From NCBI GenBank assembly GCA_038093515.1, contig JBBPSI010000120.1:1-64000 (forward strand): a stretch of DNA of 64,000 nucleotides. The letters are read 5' to 3'. Below, in pieces: positions 1-12,962 of the stretch; within the stretch, counting starts at the first letter, position 1, and the number at the start of each line of letters is the position of its first letter. Under the pieces are notes generated by a model. That model did no database searches. It saw only the letters and a list, made by a program, of their open reading frames with translations, and had not been told where the DNA came from. The position numbers and the translations under genes are program-made. This DNA is from Butyriboletus loyo (taxonomy: Eukaryota; Basidiomycota; Agaricomycetes; Boletales; Boletaceae).

Positions 1-1954
1 AAAAAAAAAAAAAGTGAGTGGTGAGGTACTTATCACCAGGGCGTTTTCTAGGTTCACGAGTGCCATTTGTTGCACCTGTATTACACGAGACATGAAATAG
101 AGTTCAAAGAGGTATGTAACGTTTGTCGCTTGGTCATTCCACCACAATCTATTCAAGGGCACGCAAAAGAAGGACATTCAGGGGGTGGTTCTTTGTGCGC
201 GTTTTCTGACGAGTCGATGCACGTGCACTTTGTCGTCTCGATACGAGGTGAGTTCGGGACGCTCTGTGCGAGACGAACATGTTTTTTTCTCCGCAAGCTG
301 GACTGTTGCGTCCATTCCTGAACGAACTCGGAATTAGCTTTCGTGCTTCAATATTTGGCTCGTCGATCTTGTCAAATTTTGCATTCCCAGGCACCAGGGC
401 TAATCCCGGCCCGCTGTCTCCCGATGCCGGCAATCTCCTCGGCGAATATATATAGACATATGCGTGCCTCGTCGCGCAGTCTTATCGGATAGTGAAAGAA
501 GGGATTTGGAAAACAGCCTGCCGAGTCCGGAAAATCGTTTCTAGAAGAGTCTATTTTGGGTTATTTAGAAGTGTTCCGCTACTCCCTCTGCTCCCAAATT
601 CCCACCACGAACGGCCCGGTGGACTTTGACTGGCACGTAACGGCTGCTAATCCGTTCACGTTCTCTCGTTCTCCGGTCAGTCGTCTTATCCCAAGACGTC
701 TCCGATTTCGCTTATACCCCACCATGAGGAAAGAGAACGCTAGCCAGTCATCTGACCGCGAGTATTAACCAAGAAAAAAAAGCGCGATGAACGCGGAATT
801 GCCGTCACGGTACTGCGCAGTCAACTGATTACTGATGGGGCAAGTCCGAATTTATATATATATTATATATATTCTTGTTAAAAAGGACCCTACCCTCACC
901 CACAAGGAGGTTCATAGGGTCGACTACGGCAGGACGGACGATTCCCTCGTCGTTCGTGGTATCGATCTCTTTCTATCCACCTCGCCAGAACCCAGTCCAA
1001 AAAGGGGCCAAACAGGATCAAGCCTCGGTGTTTCCCACCCCCCTTTTTTTTTAAATTTCGAAATTTCGACGGACACACGAGCCAACCTTCCGGGGCGCGT
1101 GTGAGTGGCCCCTTTGCCGTCTCTTCCCTCCGATCGTCGCCAACGGTGAAACCTCGTGTTCGGTTTTCTGGAAGTAGATCGGCTCGTTTTTTTTTTTTCT
1201 TTTTTTTTTCAGGGAGTGCGATCGATTGAATCGGACCGTCCGTCCATAAGGCGAGGAGGAGAGAAAGAACGATCGGGTTCTTCTTGCACGACACGTTCGG
1301 ATATTGAAAACGTTGCTGTTGTCGTTGCACATGAAATGATATGATATGATATGACATGTCTTTGCCGCCCCCTCGCACACGGTACGGTTGTACATCGATC
1401 TGATCGAGAAATGCTGTGTGTGTGGAGGGGGGGGGGGATGAATGAATGGCGAGGAAACATCACGATCTCTCGTTCGCTCGTGACCATTTTCGTTTCTTGG
1501 GGTTTGGGCGGGAACGATCTGTCCGTGATATGACACATCGTCCTACCACGCAGTCGGGCGTAAAAAAGATACCGTACCGGTCTTGCGGACGTATGGAGCA
1601 CATTCGTTGGCGAAAAAAAAAAAGGGCCGAATTCGGACGATGAACGATCAAAGCTCAAGAAGCGGCCAAAAACGTTGGCCTCGAGCGACAATCTCAATCT
1701 TGGGGTCCGGGCATATATCGGATGGATGGATGGTCGTCGTACGACCCTAAATAAAACGTCCAAATCCACCACATATCATTCCATATCATATTCATATCTA
1801 TACAACCGCGTCAGGAGAAACGGGAACAGAAACGAAATCACGTGTGCACATGCAAGCAAGCCAAGATACCAAGAGACAGACAAACACGGAAGAGAAAAGA
1901 GACAACCGGGAAAAAGCACGCAGAGGAACGCTCTATTTGTTTATTTATTTTCCA
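1..1954. other. Intergenic, low-complexity; no supported gene
   Basis: No open frame here shows a recognisable domain. The stretch starts with an A run and contains T- and A-rich runs (about 1181-1210, 1611-1623), a G run near 1428-1437, an AT-rich block near 855-872, and a short pentanucleotide repeat of ATGAT/ATATG type near 1334-1355 echoed as CATAT-type near 1770-1800. The overlapping minus-strand open frames at 896-1772 are Arg/Ser/Pro-rich and open in more than one frame, which is typical of biased non-coding DNA. It may include the upstream region of a gene lying left of the window. Confidence 0.5.
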
Positions 1955-4482
1955 TCAGAATTGGATGTGTTCAGGCTCGTGTTCCTCGGGTGGGACGACG
2001 TCGCCCTTGGCATTGAGCGGCCAGAGCGAATTTTTGAACAAGTTGGATGGATCGTACGTCTGCTTCACTTCACAGAGCCTGTTCCAATTCTCTCCAAAGC
2101 ACGCCATAACGCGACCGGGCAGTTCACGTCTCCCTAGGAACTGCTCATGGAATTGGGAGACCTCGCCATTATCGAGCATGAAAAGGCTTACACTGGGGAA
2201 AGGACCACCGATGGAGACGGGGGCGAGCGTCTCCGCAATCCACTGGATTCGTGAGTTGAACATGTTGTGACTCGGAGAAGGCAGCAGAAAAGTAAAGAAA
2301 AAAGGATGTCAAGGCACACCTACCTCCTCGGCGGACTCGACGCATCGTGGATCCTCAAAGTCGATGTCCCATTGGTGAAGTGCAGCTACGGTAAACGCAG
2401 CCTGTCGCTGAGACTTTGGCAAGCTACTGTTCTCAAAGTCCACCAGGGCGCCACCAGCGAGCTCAAAGAGCCAAGCTGTCCATTAATCGTCAGCAAAATC
2501 GACACCACAACCCGAAGCCACGTACTGCAGCCAACAGGTGTCTCGGCGAACTGCATCACCGTCTTGTTGACGATGTCATCAGGGAGTGAGGTGATCAGCG
2601 CGGAGCGAATGTACCACTTGTTTCCCACTGCGTCGATGTTCCTTTAATACCCTTCCGCACTATACGTTGACGCCAAGGACATACCTTTCCCTCTCAGCAC
2701 CTGGGCAACACTGTCTTGTTGGTGCAAAAACGATTTCTCGTCTACTTCGTTGAGCAAGCAACGTTCACCATCCCAGGACGAAATGGCCTGAAGAAATTCT
2801 TGTCCCTTCACTTTAGGCCCAACATAGCACATCTGGATGACGACGAGGGAGTCTTGACCCGCAGGCCCCGCCGTGAGAAGAACATTGGCATAGAGTTCGC
2901 GTGGTGCGCCCTTGACACAGTCGCGAAAATGCTTGATGAGCGACGGCGCAGTGGCTCGGTGGAAGCGACTGTGGAGAAAAAAAAATGAATGCTGGTGCCA
3001 ACGAACGACCGAGGATCTTACTAAATGAGACTTCCAGCGAACACCACAGGGACTGGGAATGCCCTGGCTTTATAACGTGTAACGACACCCAAGGCTGGAC
3101 CAGCTCCGCGTATCGCCCACCAAAGATCTGGAATGCGATCAATCGCGCGAACGGGAAAAATATCGCCAGACTGACCTGGATGCTCTGTTTCGCTGGCGAT
3201 CACAACGCGCCCGTCTGCGAGCACCACCTCTGCCTCGACAAGATTATCGATGCTCAGTCCGTGAAGTCGGCCAAGGAAGCCAAAGCCTCCGAGAAGCATG
3301 ACAGCGGAACCAGCCGGGTGGGCAGCGCTATAAATTGATCATTCCATCAGAGTGTCATTTCGGATGTAAAGTATTACTCACAACGGGATGTGGTACGGCA
3401 CAACACTACGTCCGCCCACCAAGGACTGCGCTTCCAAGGGATTAGCAGCACAAAATTGATCAACCTCTTTTTGTCTCATTCCTGCACCAAAGGTAACGTA
3501 GGCGTGTGAGTGAATAGGAGTTGCATAGGTGAGCATATTTTGCGTGGAAGAAAGGAAGTCGGGCGAAGCAAACATCGAGCCAGGTAAATACCGTACAAGT
3601 GGAGATATCGCAGGCGCAGGCGGAAGATTCTGAATCGGGCCATCGTCAAGGTATCCAAACGGATCTGCAGCAACCGATGGAAACGAAGTTGGGGGAGATG
3701 TCGGCGGGGTGCTCCGAGTTCCTATCGCTGACTGTTCGACAGCGCTTCCGACTGATGATACTTGACCGCTTTCGCCAGGTATCGAGGGGCTGGCGGAAAT
3801 CTGAAGGGAAGAGTCGCTGGTTTGAGGAGCGGCATCCATTTTTCGTCGACTGGGTGGACGGAGAGAATCGGGATGGAGAAAGCCTTGGACGATCTGGGAG
3901 GATGCGACATAGACACGGAGTTTTGCGTCGCCCTCTCTTCTGCGCTTGCCGTTAGCGGTATCCGATATCTCCGGAGAGGCTCTGTCCTTGCCCTTGCTAC
4001 CAGGTGGTGGCATGTCTTTAATGCTGGTAAAGGATCCATCGTCCTTTGGAGATTCGATATCTGCTTGGATTATTCTGTTGAGATCGATGATGACATCGCC
4101 ACCGACGGCCCAGCCAGCTGTACCATAACCACCTGCTTTGATGGAAATGGCAAGAGAGTGGGTCTTACAGAAGACGATTGTTCTAGAAGCGGGCGCGCGC
4201 GATGTCAGAAGCGGATGCACGTGTTTCCCGAAGTGTGCTTGCGACTCACCGGCTGACGTCTTGAGCATCCAGAGGACACGCCACGGCGAGTGCTGCGACC
4301 TTGACGTCGCCGTTGAACATTCTAGAAAAGTCTACGAAGCTAGAGGAGATGTGGGGGCGAAGGTGAAGAGCAGGAATCATCACATACTTGGGATCCGTCG
4401 GGAGATAGACATCGCCGCGTATTGCAGCGGTGAGCTCGGTGAAGAAGTTAGGAGGGAGAGTGCGAGTGATTTCTTCAGTCAT
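1955..4482 (-). CDS. FAD-linked oxidoreductase, BBE-type, 8 exons
   Basis: A berberine-bridge-enzyme-like flavoprotein, expected to bind FAD through a PCMH-type domain and oxidise a small organic substrate; the substrate cannot be told. I splice it as exons 4482-4250, 4182-3382, 3327-3176, 3127-3022, 2968-2685, 2627-2526, 2475-2324 and 2242-1955, which join in frame to about 705 residues. The N-terminal FAD motif reads SIKAGGYGTAGW and the second half of the FAD domain has LLGGFGFLGRLHGLSIDN and LWWAIRGAGPALG. The C-terminal BBE tail has YDPSNLFKNSLWPL. The positions that carry covalent FAD His and Cys in plant BBE are Tyr and a non-Cys residue here, so the flavin is probably not bicovalent. 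A Ser/Pro-rich insert of roughly 190 residues splits the FAD domain; I believe related agaric proteins share it. The start is the Met of MTEEITRTLPPNFF; a weak TTTTAAA box lies about 60 bp upstream. Confidence 0.85.
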
Positions 4483-5207
4483 GACGGTGATGAGAACGAT
4501 AGGGAAGAGGTGATGGAGTGAACTGGGGAGAGACGGGAGTCTTTTAAAGAGCTGGAGGACCCCCTGATCAATAAAAGTGCAGCTAGAATAATTAATCTTG
4601 ATTTGTAAATGAAAGGCCGCACCTTCCGAGGTACTCATGTGTCCATCGCTGCTGGATGGAGAAGCCTATCACCAAACTTGTGTGGACGAGGCGATGAAGG
4701 CGGCTGCATGCTGCTAGTGAGCCCGATTTTTATGTCGTGATCGTGCTGGCATCATCAGATATGTAACCAAACGGAGAAATGGCAGAGATCCCCAACGCTC
4801 TCCCCGATACGCGTCCACTGCCAGTCGTCGTCGGACACATCGAGCAGGTTCTCCCTTCCCTGCGCCACCGCATCGATGCTTGTAGAACGTACATTCTGGC
4901 GGTGCACGTGCGATGGTGACGGAGGTGGCAATCACGCTAACTCTCTCCAGTGCTCCACAAGATTGACCCTCTGTGCACCCAAATCTAATAATGACAGCCT
5001 GGTGCGCCCTCTTCCACGCTCCATCTAACCACCCCCTTTAGAAGCATCGCTTGACAATGTGAACCAGAACGGGAATGGGATGCCTTTGCTTGCCTCATTG
5101 CCTCCCTGGTGGCCCCGTTCTCGAGCGTACTCTCCGGCATCAAGGCGTCAGATGACAAAATATGATCTCATGGTTGGTCATCTACATTCTCTCCGATCTA
5201 CCTTCCC
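4483..5207. other. Spacer between oxidase and P450; no gene seen
   Basis: About 0.7 kb holding the oxidase promoter and the 3' flank of the P450. The short open frames present (for example 4714-4935 minus, 5059-5256 plus) show no conserved motif. The two genes point the same way but are too far apart to suggest one transcript. Confidence 0.5.
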
Positions 5208-7478
5208 TCAACTATCGTCCTCACGAGCGGCGACCGACACCGCCAACGGCAGTTGAGAACCAAGCTCAACTTCACCGTCGATCACCGGAACCATCACGAA
5301 AGACGCCCCACGGCGAACCCTTTCGGATCGATCCGTCATCGCGATCTCAAACTTGCCAATAATCTCCACCAGGAACGCTTGCATCTCGATTACGCTGTGT
5401 GATTCGTTTGCAGTCTGTTCAGTATCTTTCGTTCATAACAAGCAAGGTTGCGTACGAGAAGCGCCACCCCAGGCATGCGCGGACACCGCCAAAGAACGTC
5501 ATCCTGTGATTTTTTAAAAAGCAGATTCACGAATAGTGCACAACCGTGCCCTACAAGTTTGCATAAACCCCGATGGACACGGATTTCTTTCCATTTACTA
5601 CACCATCCAACCATCGGTCAGGATTGAACTCGTGAGGTTCGTCGCCCCATAGGTCTGGGATGCTGTGGGATGTCTCAACGCAACACTTATATAATGTGGA
5701 CAGCTGACCGGTTGTACGCAGAGATCGACGCCACTATTCGTGTCCCTTTGGGGACGGCGATTTCAGTGAGCACTTTACCGGATTCTGTGGTAATTGGTCG
5801 ATAAAGCGGGATAATGTCATCTTTATCAGCAATACGGTGAGCATGAGGCACCACAGGATGATACCGTAACCCTTCCTAGTCGATGAGACACGCAATGAAT
5901 CAAACAGTCCACAACATGGAGTAGCGCATCATGTACCTTGATCATCGCTGTGGTATAAGGCATCCCATCGAAATCCGCCAGCGTGAACTCTGTATCACCG
6001 CGTGCTCGGACAGCGGCTTCTGTCGCTCGGATCTCAGCGCGAAATCTAGACTGCATTTTCGGATGCCGCGCAAGCTCCAAGAGGAGCCAGCTCAACGAGT
6101 TTGATACCGTTTCATGTCCCGCAAACAGAATTGTACTAATGACGTCGTCAGGCGAGAGACCGCAAGGCAAAGATCAAACCATGCTGCGTACCGCATCTGA
6201 GCTAGCACCTCCTCTTCTGTCATCTTGTTCTTTGCCTCTGTGCCCATGTTGGCCTTGACTGCGAGACGGTTAGCAACGTTGACGAGGGGTGTCCATCGTC
6301 GCCTACCAAGCAAGGTGAAGATGTCCCGGCCCCCCTCTCCTGCTAACAGGTTCTCAGTTTTCTCCCGCAACATTTCCTTTGCTACTTCCGTGACCACCTC
6401 TTTCGCCTCGCGCGCGCGTCTGATCCGAGGGTTTGATCCGTGATCAGCTACCCACTCGAGTATCCACAGCGGAATATACTTGGAAACTGCCTGGGCGAAA
6501 ATCTGTTGTCTAGAGGGACGTCCGAAAATGTCGCTCCTGGGAACAACACGACGTCACGTTACAGTCCGAAGAGCAGGCTCGCGAGAGAACTGACATCAAA
6601 TTGTTATACTTCCTAAACAAGGGATGGTCATCGCTGTGGATGGTGTTGAATTGGACATTGAATGCAGCTGATGGGCAGTTGGAGCGTTCATTCTCATCAC
6701 GTGGGAACGAAGGCGTACCTTGGCCAATGGCATCCAGTGTTCCACGAGAGAGCCACGGCGCGATATTGAGGATGACCTTCTGGTCACTACTGCTCGCAAT
6801 GACCTCCATCCATTTCATGCACATCTACTTGCAAGTAAGACTTGCAAAGACAGGCGGGAGTTCATCCGCGGGCTTACGGCTTCGGCACATCCCTTGAAGA
6901 TGCTCAACCAGGCTTTTGATTCTGGCACGCCAAATCCCGGAAGGAGAATCTTCCTTTGTCGCTTATGATCCTCGCCTGTCAAACGGGTTGTCAGAAATCC
7001 AAACGATCTAGCACTCGGAATTACCGTCAGCCCAAATTAACCCCTTTCCATTTATCATTCGGGAAATAACGCGGAGATTAGGTTGTTTCGGATACGAATA
7101 GGCCTCAGTGCTGAATATCCATTGGAATGCTTTCGGATCAGCGAGCAGAAGTTGATCCCCCTAGGATGTAGAGTTAGATACCAGCATGACACTGATAGTC
7201 GATCGAACTTGCTCCAAAGATAGTCTTGAAGCGAACGACGTCCCCATACAGGCTTTGCCATTCAAAGTCGGTTAGACCAACTGGACGTTGAAATAATTCG
7301 GGCAAGTTTCCTGGATGACGTCAACAATGTAGCTAACGGACACGAGGGACCTACCAAGCAGGAACGAGGATGGCTTGGGACCCCTGATCTTGGATAAAGA
7401 GGGGCGAGTGTAACGCTTGAACAGGGCATAAGCGAGAGCAAGCGCAGTCAGGCACACTACCACAGAGATAGAGATCAT
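5208..7478 (-). CDS. Cytochrome P450 monooxygenase (copy 1), 13 exons
   Basis: Membrane-anchored class II P450 using NADPH-P450 reductase to insert one oxygen atom into an unknown substrate, in the ER membrane. Spliced exons: 7478-7355, 7310-7213, 7160-7025, 6975-6878, 6824-6719, 6667-6595, 6536-6307, 6258-6192, 6135-5937, 5875-5709, 5662-5555, 5503-5456, 5394-5208; they join in frame to 546 residues. The N-terminus is a hydrophobic anchor (MISISVVVCLTALALAYALF) followed by a basic and IRGPKPSSF hinge. The I-helix oxygen motif is AGHETVS, the K-helix ExxR is EGLR, the PERF-type motif is FNPDRW, and the heme loop is FFGGVRACLG with the axial Cys. Intron 2 has a GC donor (GCAAGT, at 7212) instead of GT. 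The intron between exons 4 and 5 is absent from the paralogue at 34310-36563. A CATAAATTT box lies about 35 bp upstream of the ATG. No CYP family number can be assigned by eye. Confidence 0.9.
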
Positions 7479-8344
7479 GCTGAATGGGTGGGATGGGCAA
7501 ACAGGGTGAAATTTATGGCGGAATGGCGCCTTGTCAGTGTTCCAGTATGACAACGACAGTATGATACAGCTGTCGGTGCCCAGCCAGGCGCCGATGTCTC
7601 GGGGAGGACAAGAAGGAAGCTCCAAGAAGCAAGTCGTGAAGCGTTGTACTCCTATAGCATTCTACGACTTGCCTCTTGGAGCAGTTTCCTGTCCTCCCCG
7701 AGACTCAGATCGATCGTCCGACTCCGCAGTGGACGAGGTGAATCATTCAATTTCCGCGGCCAAAAGACTTGTGTCACACATAGGCAACTCTCGATCATGG
7801 GAGTCGTGTGGAACGTCTAGTTTGTCATGGCGCAAAGATTTCATGTCTGGACTGAAAACATACAAAACCGAAGATATCCAACTCTTACTTGACCGGTGTC
7901 TCAGCTCTTGTCTTGAAACGAAAAATGATGTCAGCGGACACCGAGACACGGATAACACTGCTACACAAACTTCATGCACCGGGTCGCCGAGAAGCGAGCG
8001 GGCAGAGGCCAGTGGTGTCCTCGAAATTCTCCCGTGCCATGTGTTCGTCTCTCAGTGAGGATCGAGGGTCCTGGTAGGCTGGACCCTGACTCCTGAGGCC
8101 TTGAGGCTCAGAGAGGGTAATTTATCGGAACGTGTCCTTGGTCGCGCTCCGTCGTTTTTACGCGCAATCAAAGACGCGCATGTCTATGTCACCTTTTCGT
8201 AACGATATAGTGATTTGGGTGTTGTCAGGAGTTAGACCAAGCGGTGTACCAAGTTAGCTGTCGTCGACGTGTCACTTTCCACATTCATCGTTCTGCACGC
8301 TACGCACGACAACGACCATCACCGTTGCTACTGCTAGGGTTCGC
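7479..8344. other. Intergenic between P450 and USO1, with a long hairpin
   Basis: Divergent promoter region of the P450 and USO1. A 175-codon plus-strand frame (7531-8058) crosses the hairpin described separately and has no recognisable domain, so I do not call it. Nothing else stands out. Confidence 0.5.
7598..7702. repeat. Long inverted repeat (about 40-bp arms, 26-bp loop)
   Basis: The arms 7598-7637 and 7664-7702 are reverse complements apart from a few mismatches and one indel; both begin or end in CTCGGGGAGGACA. The loop is 7638-7663. Folded as RNA or single-strand DNA this is a strong hairpin. It could be a small fold-back element, or a source of hairpin RNA. The ends of the homology are sharp, with unrelated flanks. 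Confidence 0.75.
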
Positions 8345-11300
8345 ATGGACTTTCTTTCCCAAACCTACATTGCCCTTCGAGGGCCCACCGGCGCGCCGCA
8401 GTCACCAACCGACACGATCGCGAAGCTCAGCGACCGCCTCTCTCCTTCGACACTCCTCGCCGACAGACGCGCTGCCGTCCTATCTCTCAAAGGCCTCGCC
8501 CGAGATTGCAAATTAGAGGTCGGCGAAAGAGCCTTACCCGGCCTCATACACGTCTTGCAAAACGACGCGGAGATCGATGCAGACATCGGGAAAGCCGTCC
8601 TCGAAACGCTCCAACATCTGTGTGAGGTGGACGAACCATCGAAAGAGCTCGGTATCCACCATACCGATTACTTTCTCGCCAACGAGCGAGCGACCCATAC
8701 CTTGTTCACCCTTCTCGGCGACTCTCATTTCTACATTCGCTATGCGACGCTGCAGCTGTTGGCAACCCTACTTCAGAACAGACGTTCGGCAGTCCAGGGC
8801 TATTTTCTCAAGGCGCCCAATGGCGCACCCAGCATCATATCGGTATTGGAAGACAAGCGTGAAATCATCCGAAACGGTGAGTCAATCGACCTCTTGGGAT
8901 GAGTAAATCGAAACTGGATCGTCTGGGTTCTCATACTGACGAGCATACCCCTAGAAAGTATCGCCATGATACAACTATTAATTTCGCAAAGTCCCGATAT
9001 CCAGAAAGTCCTTGCTTTCGAGGGTGCTTTCGAGAAGCTATTCAACGTCGTCACTCAGGAGGGTGGGGTAGAGGGTGGGGTCATCACGCATGATGCACTG
9101 CGGTGTGCAGATGGCTTATTGCGTTTCAATGCTTCAAATCAGGCATGTCTTCCATTCTGTATTTGCCGGCGATACTAAGTTGCGCAGAGTTACTTCCGTG
9201 AAACATCGCTACCAGCCCTCCTGTGCTCTTTATTACTCTTTCCACCAAACCTCCAACTACCGGATTCTCCTCCCCAGGACTTTGCGTTGCAGTTCTGGGA
9301 CGAACAGAAGACCGCCAACGTGAATCTCATCATCGGGATCATGAGCATGCTTGTTGGTTCCAAGGGTAGCAGTGTCAGTATCGTCCTTATCGTTCTTTCT
9401 CATCTCACTTGATTGTGCTCTAGAATCAAGAGCGGATGTTGTACGTCCGATGTTTCGTGGAGCTTGCGCTCGCCTCGAATGCACCTACTCCTCTGAAGAC
9501 CCAGGTAAGCATTTACTTGATCTCATTCCTTGGTCTCATGCCCGACAGGCTCTGCGTTTACTTCCCAGTAATCTTGCATTCCCCTTGTCTGACGTCATTT
9601 TGACACCCTACATGCCCGTTCCTGAGACAAATGGTGAAGAGTGGGATAGATTAGAGCCTGCAGCTGCGCTCGACGTGCTCGTAGAGCTCGCCTTGCATGG
9701 GGAGTACAATGGTCTGTACGGTAACAGACGCTTGAAGGATGATCTTGAATTGCGCGGCGCCGCTCTCAACATCTTCGGTGTAAGTCCTCCATCCCGGTCT
9801 TTGCCTCGTCGATTCAAACACCCCCAAGAACTTTGTTCGCAAAGAGGAGATCAAGCAAGCGATCATTCAAGGCATGCTCCCTCCAGAAGGTGCGCTCCCG
9901 TTCCAGTACATTCTACAGGTTCATCGTACCAACCCTCGTTGCAGCCCCAACACCAGCTCCGATGATCTCCCCACTCCTCCATGCCTTGTGTATCCCACCT
10001 ACACCCCCGCTGAATGTCATGAACGTCACGACGACCCACTTTGCCACCCTTCTCTTCGCGCATTTACTCACATCCTCTTCGCGTTGTAAGACGCTTGCAC
10101 GATCCATCAAGCCCTCTTCAGCCCTTTTATCCTCCACACCTGGTCAAGGCCATTTTTTCGTCCCAGCTGACGGTACTCTAGCGCCATCCAGTGTTCCGGA
10201 GCCAGACGAGGACGAGGACGCGCCACAAAGCCTTATCCCACTCTTCACCGAAAATCTTTCCTTGTCCTTCCTGTCGAAATCGCGGGCGGACGTCGGGAAC
10301 GAGAAGGAAGTGAGGGAATGGGAACGGCTGATTGTCGGGTATCTTTGTTTGCTCACACAGTGGCTCTGGGAGGACCCCAAGGCCGTCAGGGAGTTTCTTG
10401 AAGCTGGTGGATTGGGCGTGGTACGTCTTTGTATACGGATTCGTTTACGCTCGTCTCGAGTCATTCTTGGCTGTCACAGCTTGTGGAACCTATCAATCAA
10501 ACCACAGAAACCGAAAGCCTCGTCCCTGGTCTCTGCGCGTTCCTTTTAGGTGTATGCTACGAATTCAATCGCGAACCTGGAGAAATCACACGGTTGGTGA
10601 TCATCCCTTGTTCTCCCCCGTTTCTTTCACGATCCTAACAAGCTTCCCGTGTTGCTCTATTTTTCTTTTTCTTCCGCACAGATCGACGATTCACCCGATC
10701 ATCTCTCGACTCGGCGTTGATGCGCTGATTGGTCAAATGACGCGTTTTCGGGAAGACGATCGATTCAAAGCAGTCACTCCCGAGTCGATGGGCATGTCCT
10801 GTCGGACGTCGTCTGGCGTCGGCGTCGGCGTCGGCCCTAACCAAAATCAAATCGCACAAGAAGGCGAGATCTGGTTCGACTGGGGCTTTGTCGATTTCTG
10901 GAAATCGAACCACTGTGAGTCTGTCGTTGTGGTGGTGGCCGTGTTTGAGAGAGAGCCTGACGGGGACTGACTGCTCCTGCTTTTCTGCTTTTACTGATCG
11001 GGACTAGACACGGTACAACGTGGGTTGAGCACGGACCCCAACGTGTTGTCCTCTTCAACGTCTTCCGGTATGTCTTTTTTGGTCGATATTGTTTCAGGTG
11101 AACGACCCTGTTGTTTTATCCTTCCTTTGTTCGGGGAATTGTAGGCCCTAGCGCAGAGTCTGCCATGTTGATCAGTTCGCTGCGGGACGTGATCCGTACA
11201 CAGGCGACCGAGATGGACATGCTCCAAGCTCAGCTCAAGGACCTCACGGCGAGCTCTTCTGTACAGGTACGTCTCGTACTCCCTCTCCCACGTGCATGTC

Positions 11301-11670
11301 CGTGTCCGTTGGTCATCATTGTCATGGGCCACGAGATCTGTCTCGTCTTCTTGCTACATGCCACATACATCCTCACCCTCACCCACACGTCAACGATCTT
11401 ATGTATCCCGTTGACTGACGAAATCTCATATCCTGACAGCTTCGAGACCTCCACGCACGGATTGCTGATCTCGAGGGTACGTTGGAGGAGGTGGAAGGGA
11501 AGGAGAGGGACGTGGAGAAGGAGCAGGAGGATCTGCTTGTGTTGCTCGACGAGATGAGTACGAAGCGGAGGCGGGACAAGGCGCGGATGAGGGAGGCTGG
11601 GTTGGAGGTGTCTGAGGACGAGGGGGAGGACGATGTCGACGAGGAGGGAGGAGAGGAGGATGAGGAATGA
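8345..11670 (+). CDS. USO1: Uso1/p115 vesicle-tethering protein, multi-exon
   Basis: General vesicular transport factor that tethers ER-derived vesicles to the Golgi before SNARE pairing. The N-terminus starts MDFLSQTYIALRGPTGAPQS and runs into an armadillo-like head of repeated helices; exon 1 is 8345-8876 and the next picks up at SIAMIQLLISQSPDIQKV after an AG near 8954. Head motifs such as ALRCADGLLRFNASNQ and LPSNLAFPLSDVILTPYM fit the family. Later exons contain LISSLRDVIRTQATEMDMLQ and a heptad-rich coiled coil ending in a strongly acidic tail (EDEGEDDVDEEGGEEDEE). The tail is short compared with the very long coiled coil of yeast Uso1, nearer to the p115 layout. Introns are short GT-AG. 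There are no frame breaks that splicing does not explain. The start ATG follows a C/T-rich leader. Confidence 0.9.
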
Positions 11671-12962
11671 GAGTGTGGGTGGTGTTTAGGGGTACGTCCA
11701 CAGTTTGATACTCTCCGTGGTGGTAGAGAAAGTAATCAATCCATACTTGACTCTACTCACATTGAATCGCTCGGATCATTCACTGATCTTGGATGCGACA
11801 TGGTTGAGCTTGCTGATCTTCTTGGAATTCAGGCGGGGCATGATGCATGATGGCGAGTCGTGCTGGCGGTTACAGTGTGGTGCTTGATGGAGATAAACAG
11901 AAATGCACACCGTTGGAGTTGAGCGGTATCACGTGACGATCTAATGCACTGGAGATATGGACACGACAGTACGCGCCCAGCACCGAGAAGGCGAGGCTCT
12001 CTCCTAACACGTCCTTCCTGCTGCTCTCCCATTAAGTATCGAGTCCATACGCTCTTCCGAACACGATCGTGGTTTCTCCCCAACAACGACAACGTTGCGG
12101 TCGGTGGTACCGGCGTATATTATGTACCACTCAAACACCCCCATCGCCACTCACCAAACCCGTCCTTCGGTTAACCCATGGGAATCGGAGCTTCGCACGC
12201 ATTGGGGATATATCGACATCATCGTTTCCCTGAGTATCGTATTCCCACATCGACGAAGAAAAGACGTGCAGAGATTGCCAAGCAGAGTGGCATTCGAGGA
12301 GCAGGAGCTCCAGCGCTGTTTTTTTTGGAGAACGTAGTTCCGACTTTAGTCGACCTTTTGGACTGGGGCGATTCAAAGGCCTGAATAGCGGCACCAAGGA
12401 CTATCAAATCGCTCCATACACCACACACCACACACCACACACGTTTTCTGCGGTGAAACTCGCTCGGTCGTTCTCGCTTCGTTTGTGTGCGTGCTACTAT
12501 GTAGTAGGAAAATGAAATGTCGCCGAAAACCGTTCGACGTTCAAACGTTCATAGCTGGCGCTGAAGCGCTGAAGCTTGCGGTTTCTGGTTTATGTACATA
12601 TCTCGCACCTGTCTTGCTTGAGGATCGTTTCCCGCACATCAAGTTCGCGAGGCGGCTACAGCACCCCACTTCTCTCGGTTCGCAGCACCGATCCTCACTG
12701 ACTTGCGGAATATCAACGCTGGCATTGGCAGGGTAGAAACTCGGAGGTGCTGGGGTATCATGGACCGTTCGACGGGAGCGGCGAAAACAAGTTCTGTGCC
12801 CGACGAAGAGGACCAGGATAGTGACCAGGATTCTCAGTGACCTCTATTCAATCTATTTCCATGACTGCTGGGTGAATTCAGCGTTCAGTGAAGCACTGGA
12901 AACAGGTGATTTGAGATCCAACGATTTGAGCGATGAATTTTCATTGTTCGTGGATGTGTAGA
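11671..12962. other. Intergenic; no supported gene
   Basis: About 1.3 kb after USO1. The open frames here (for example 12131-12397 minus, 12485-12736 plus) show no domain or conserved splice pattern. A CACACCACACAC-type simple repeat lies near 12419-12439. Confidence 0.45.

Noticed and set aside
896..1772. Minus-strand open frames of 160-187 codons
   Set aside because: They overlap in different frames, are Arg/Ser/Pro-rich from low-complexity DNA, and have no domain.
3762..4256. 164-codon plus-strand frame
   Set aside because: It is the antisense shadow of exon 2 of the FAD oxidoreductase.
7531..8058. 175-codon frame upstream of USO1
   Set aside because: It reads through both arms of the inverted repeat and has no domain or splice signals; better explained as non-coding.
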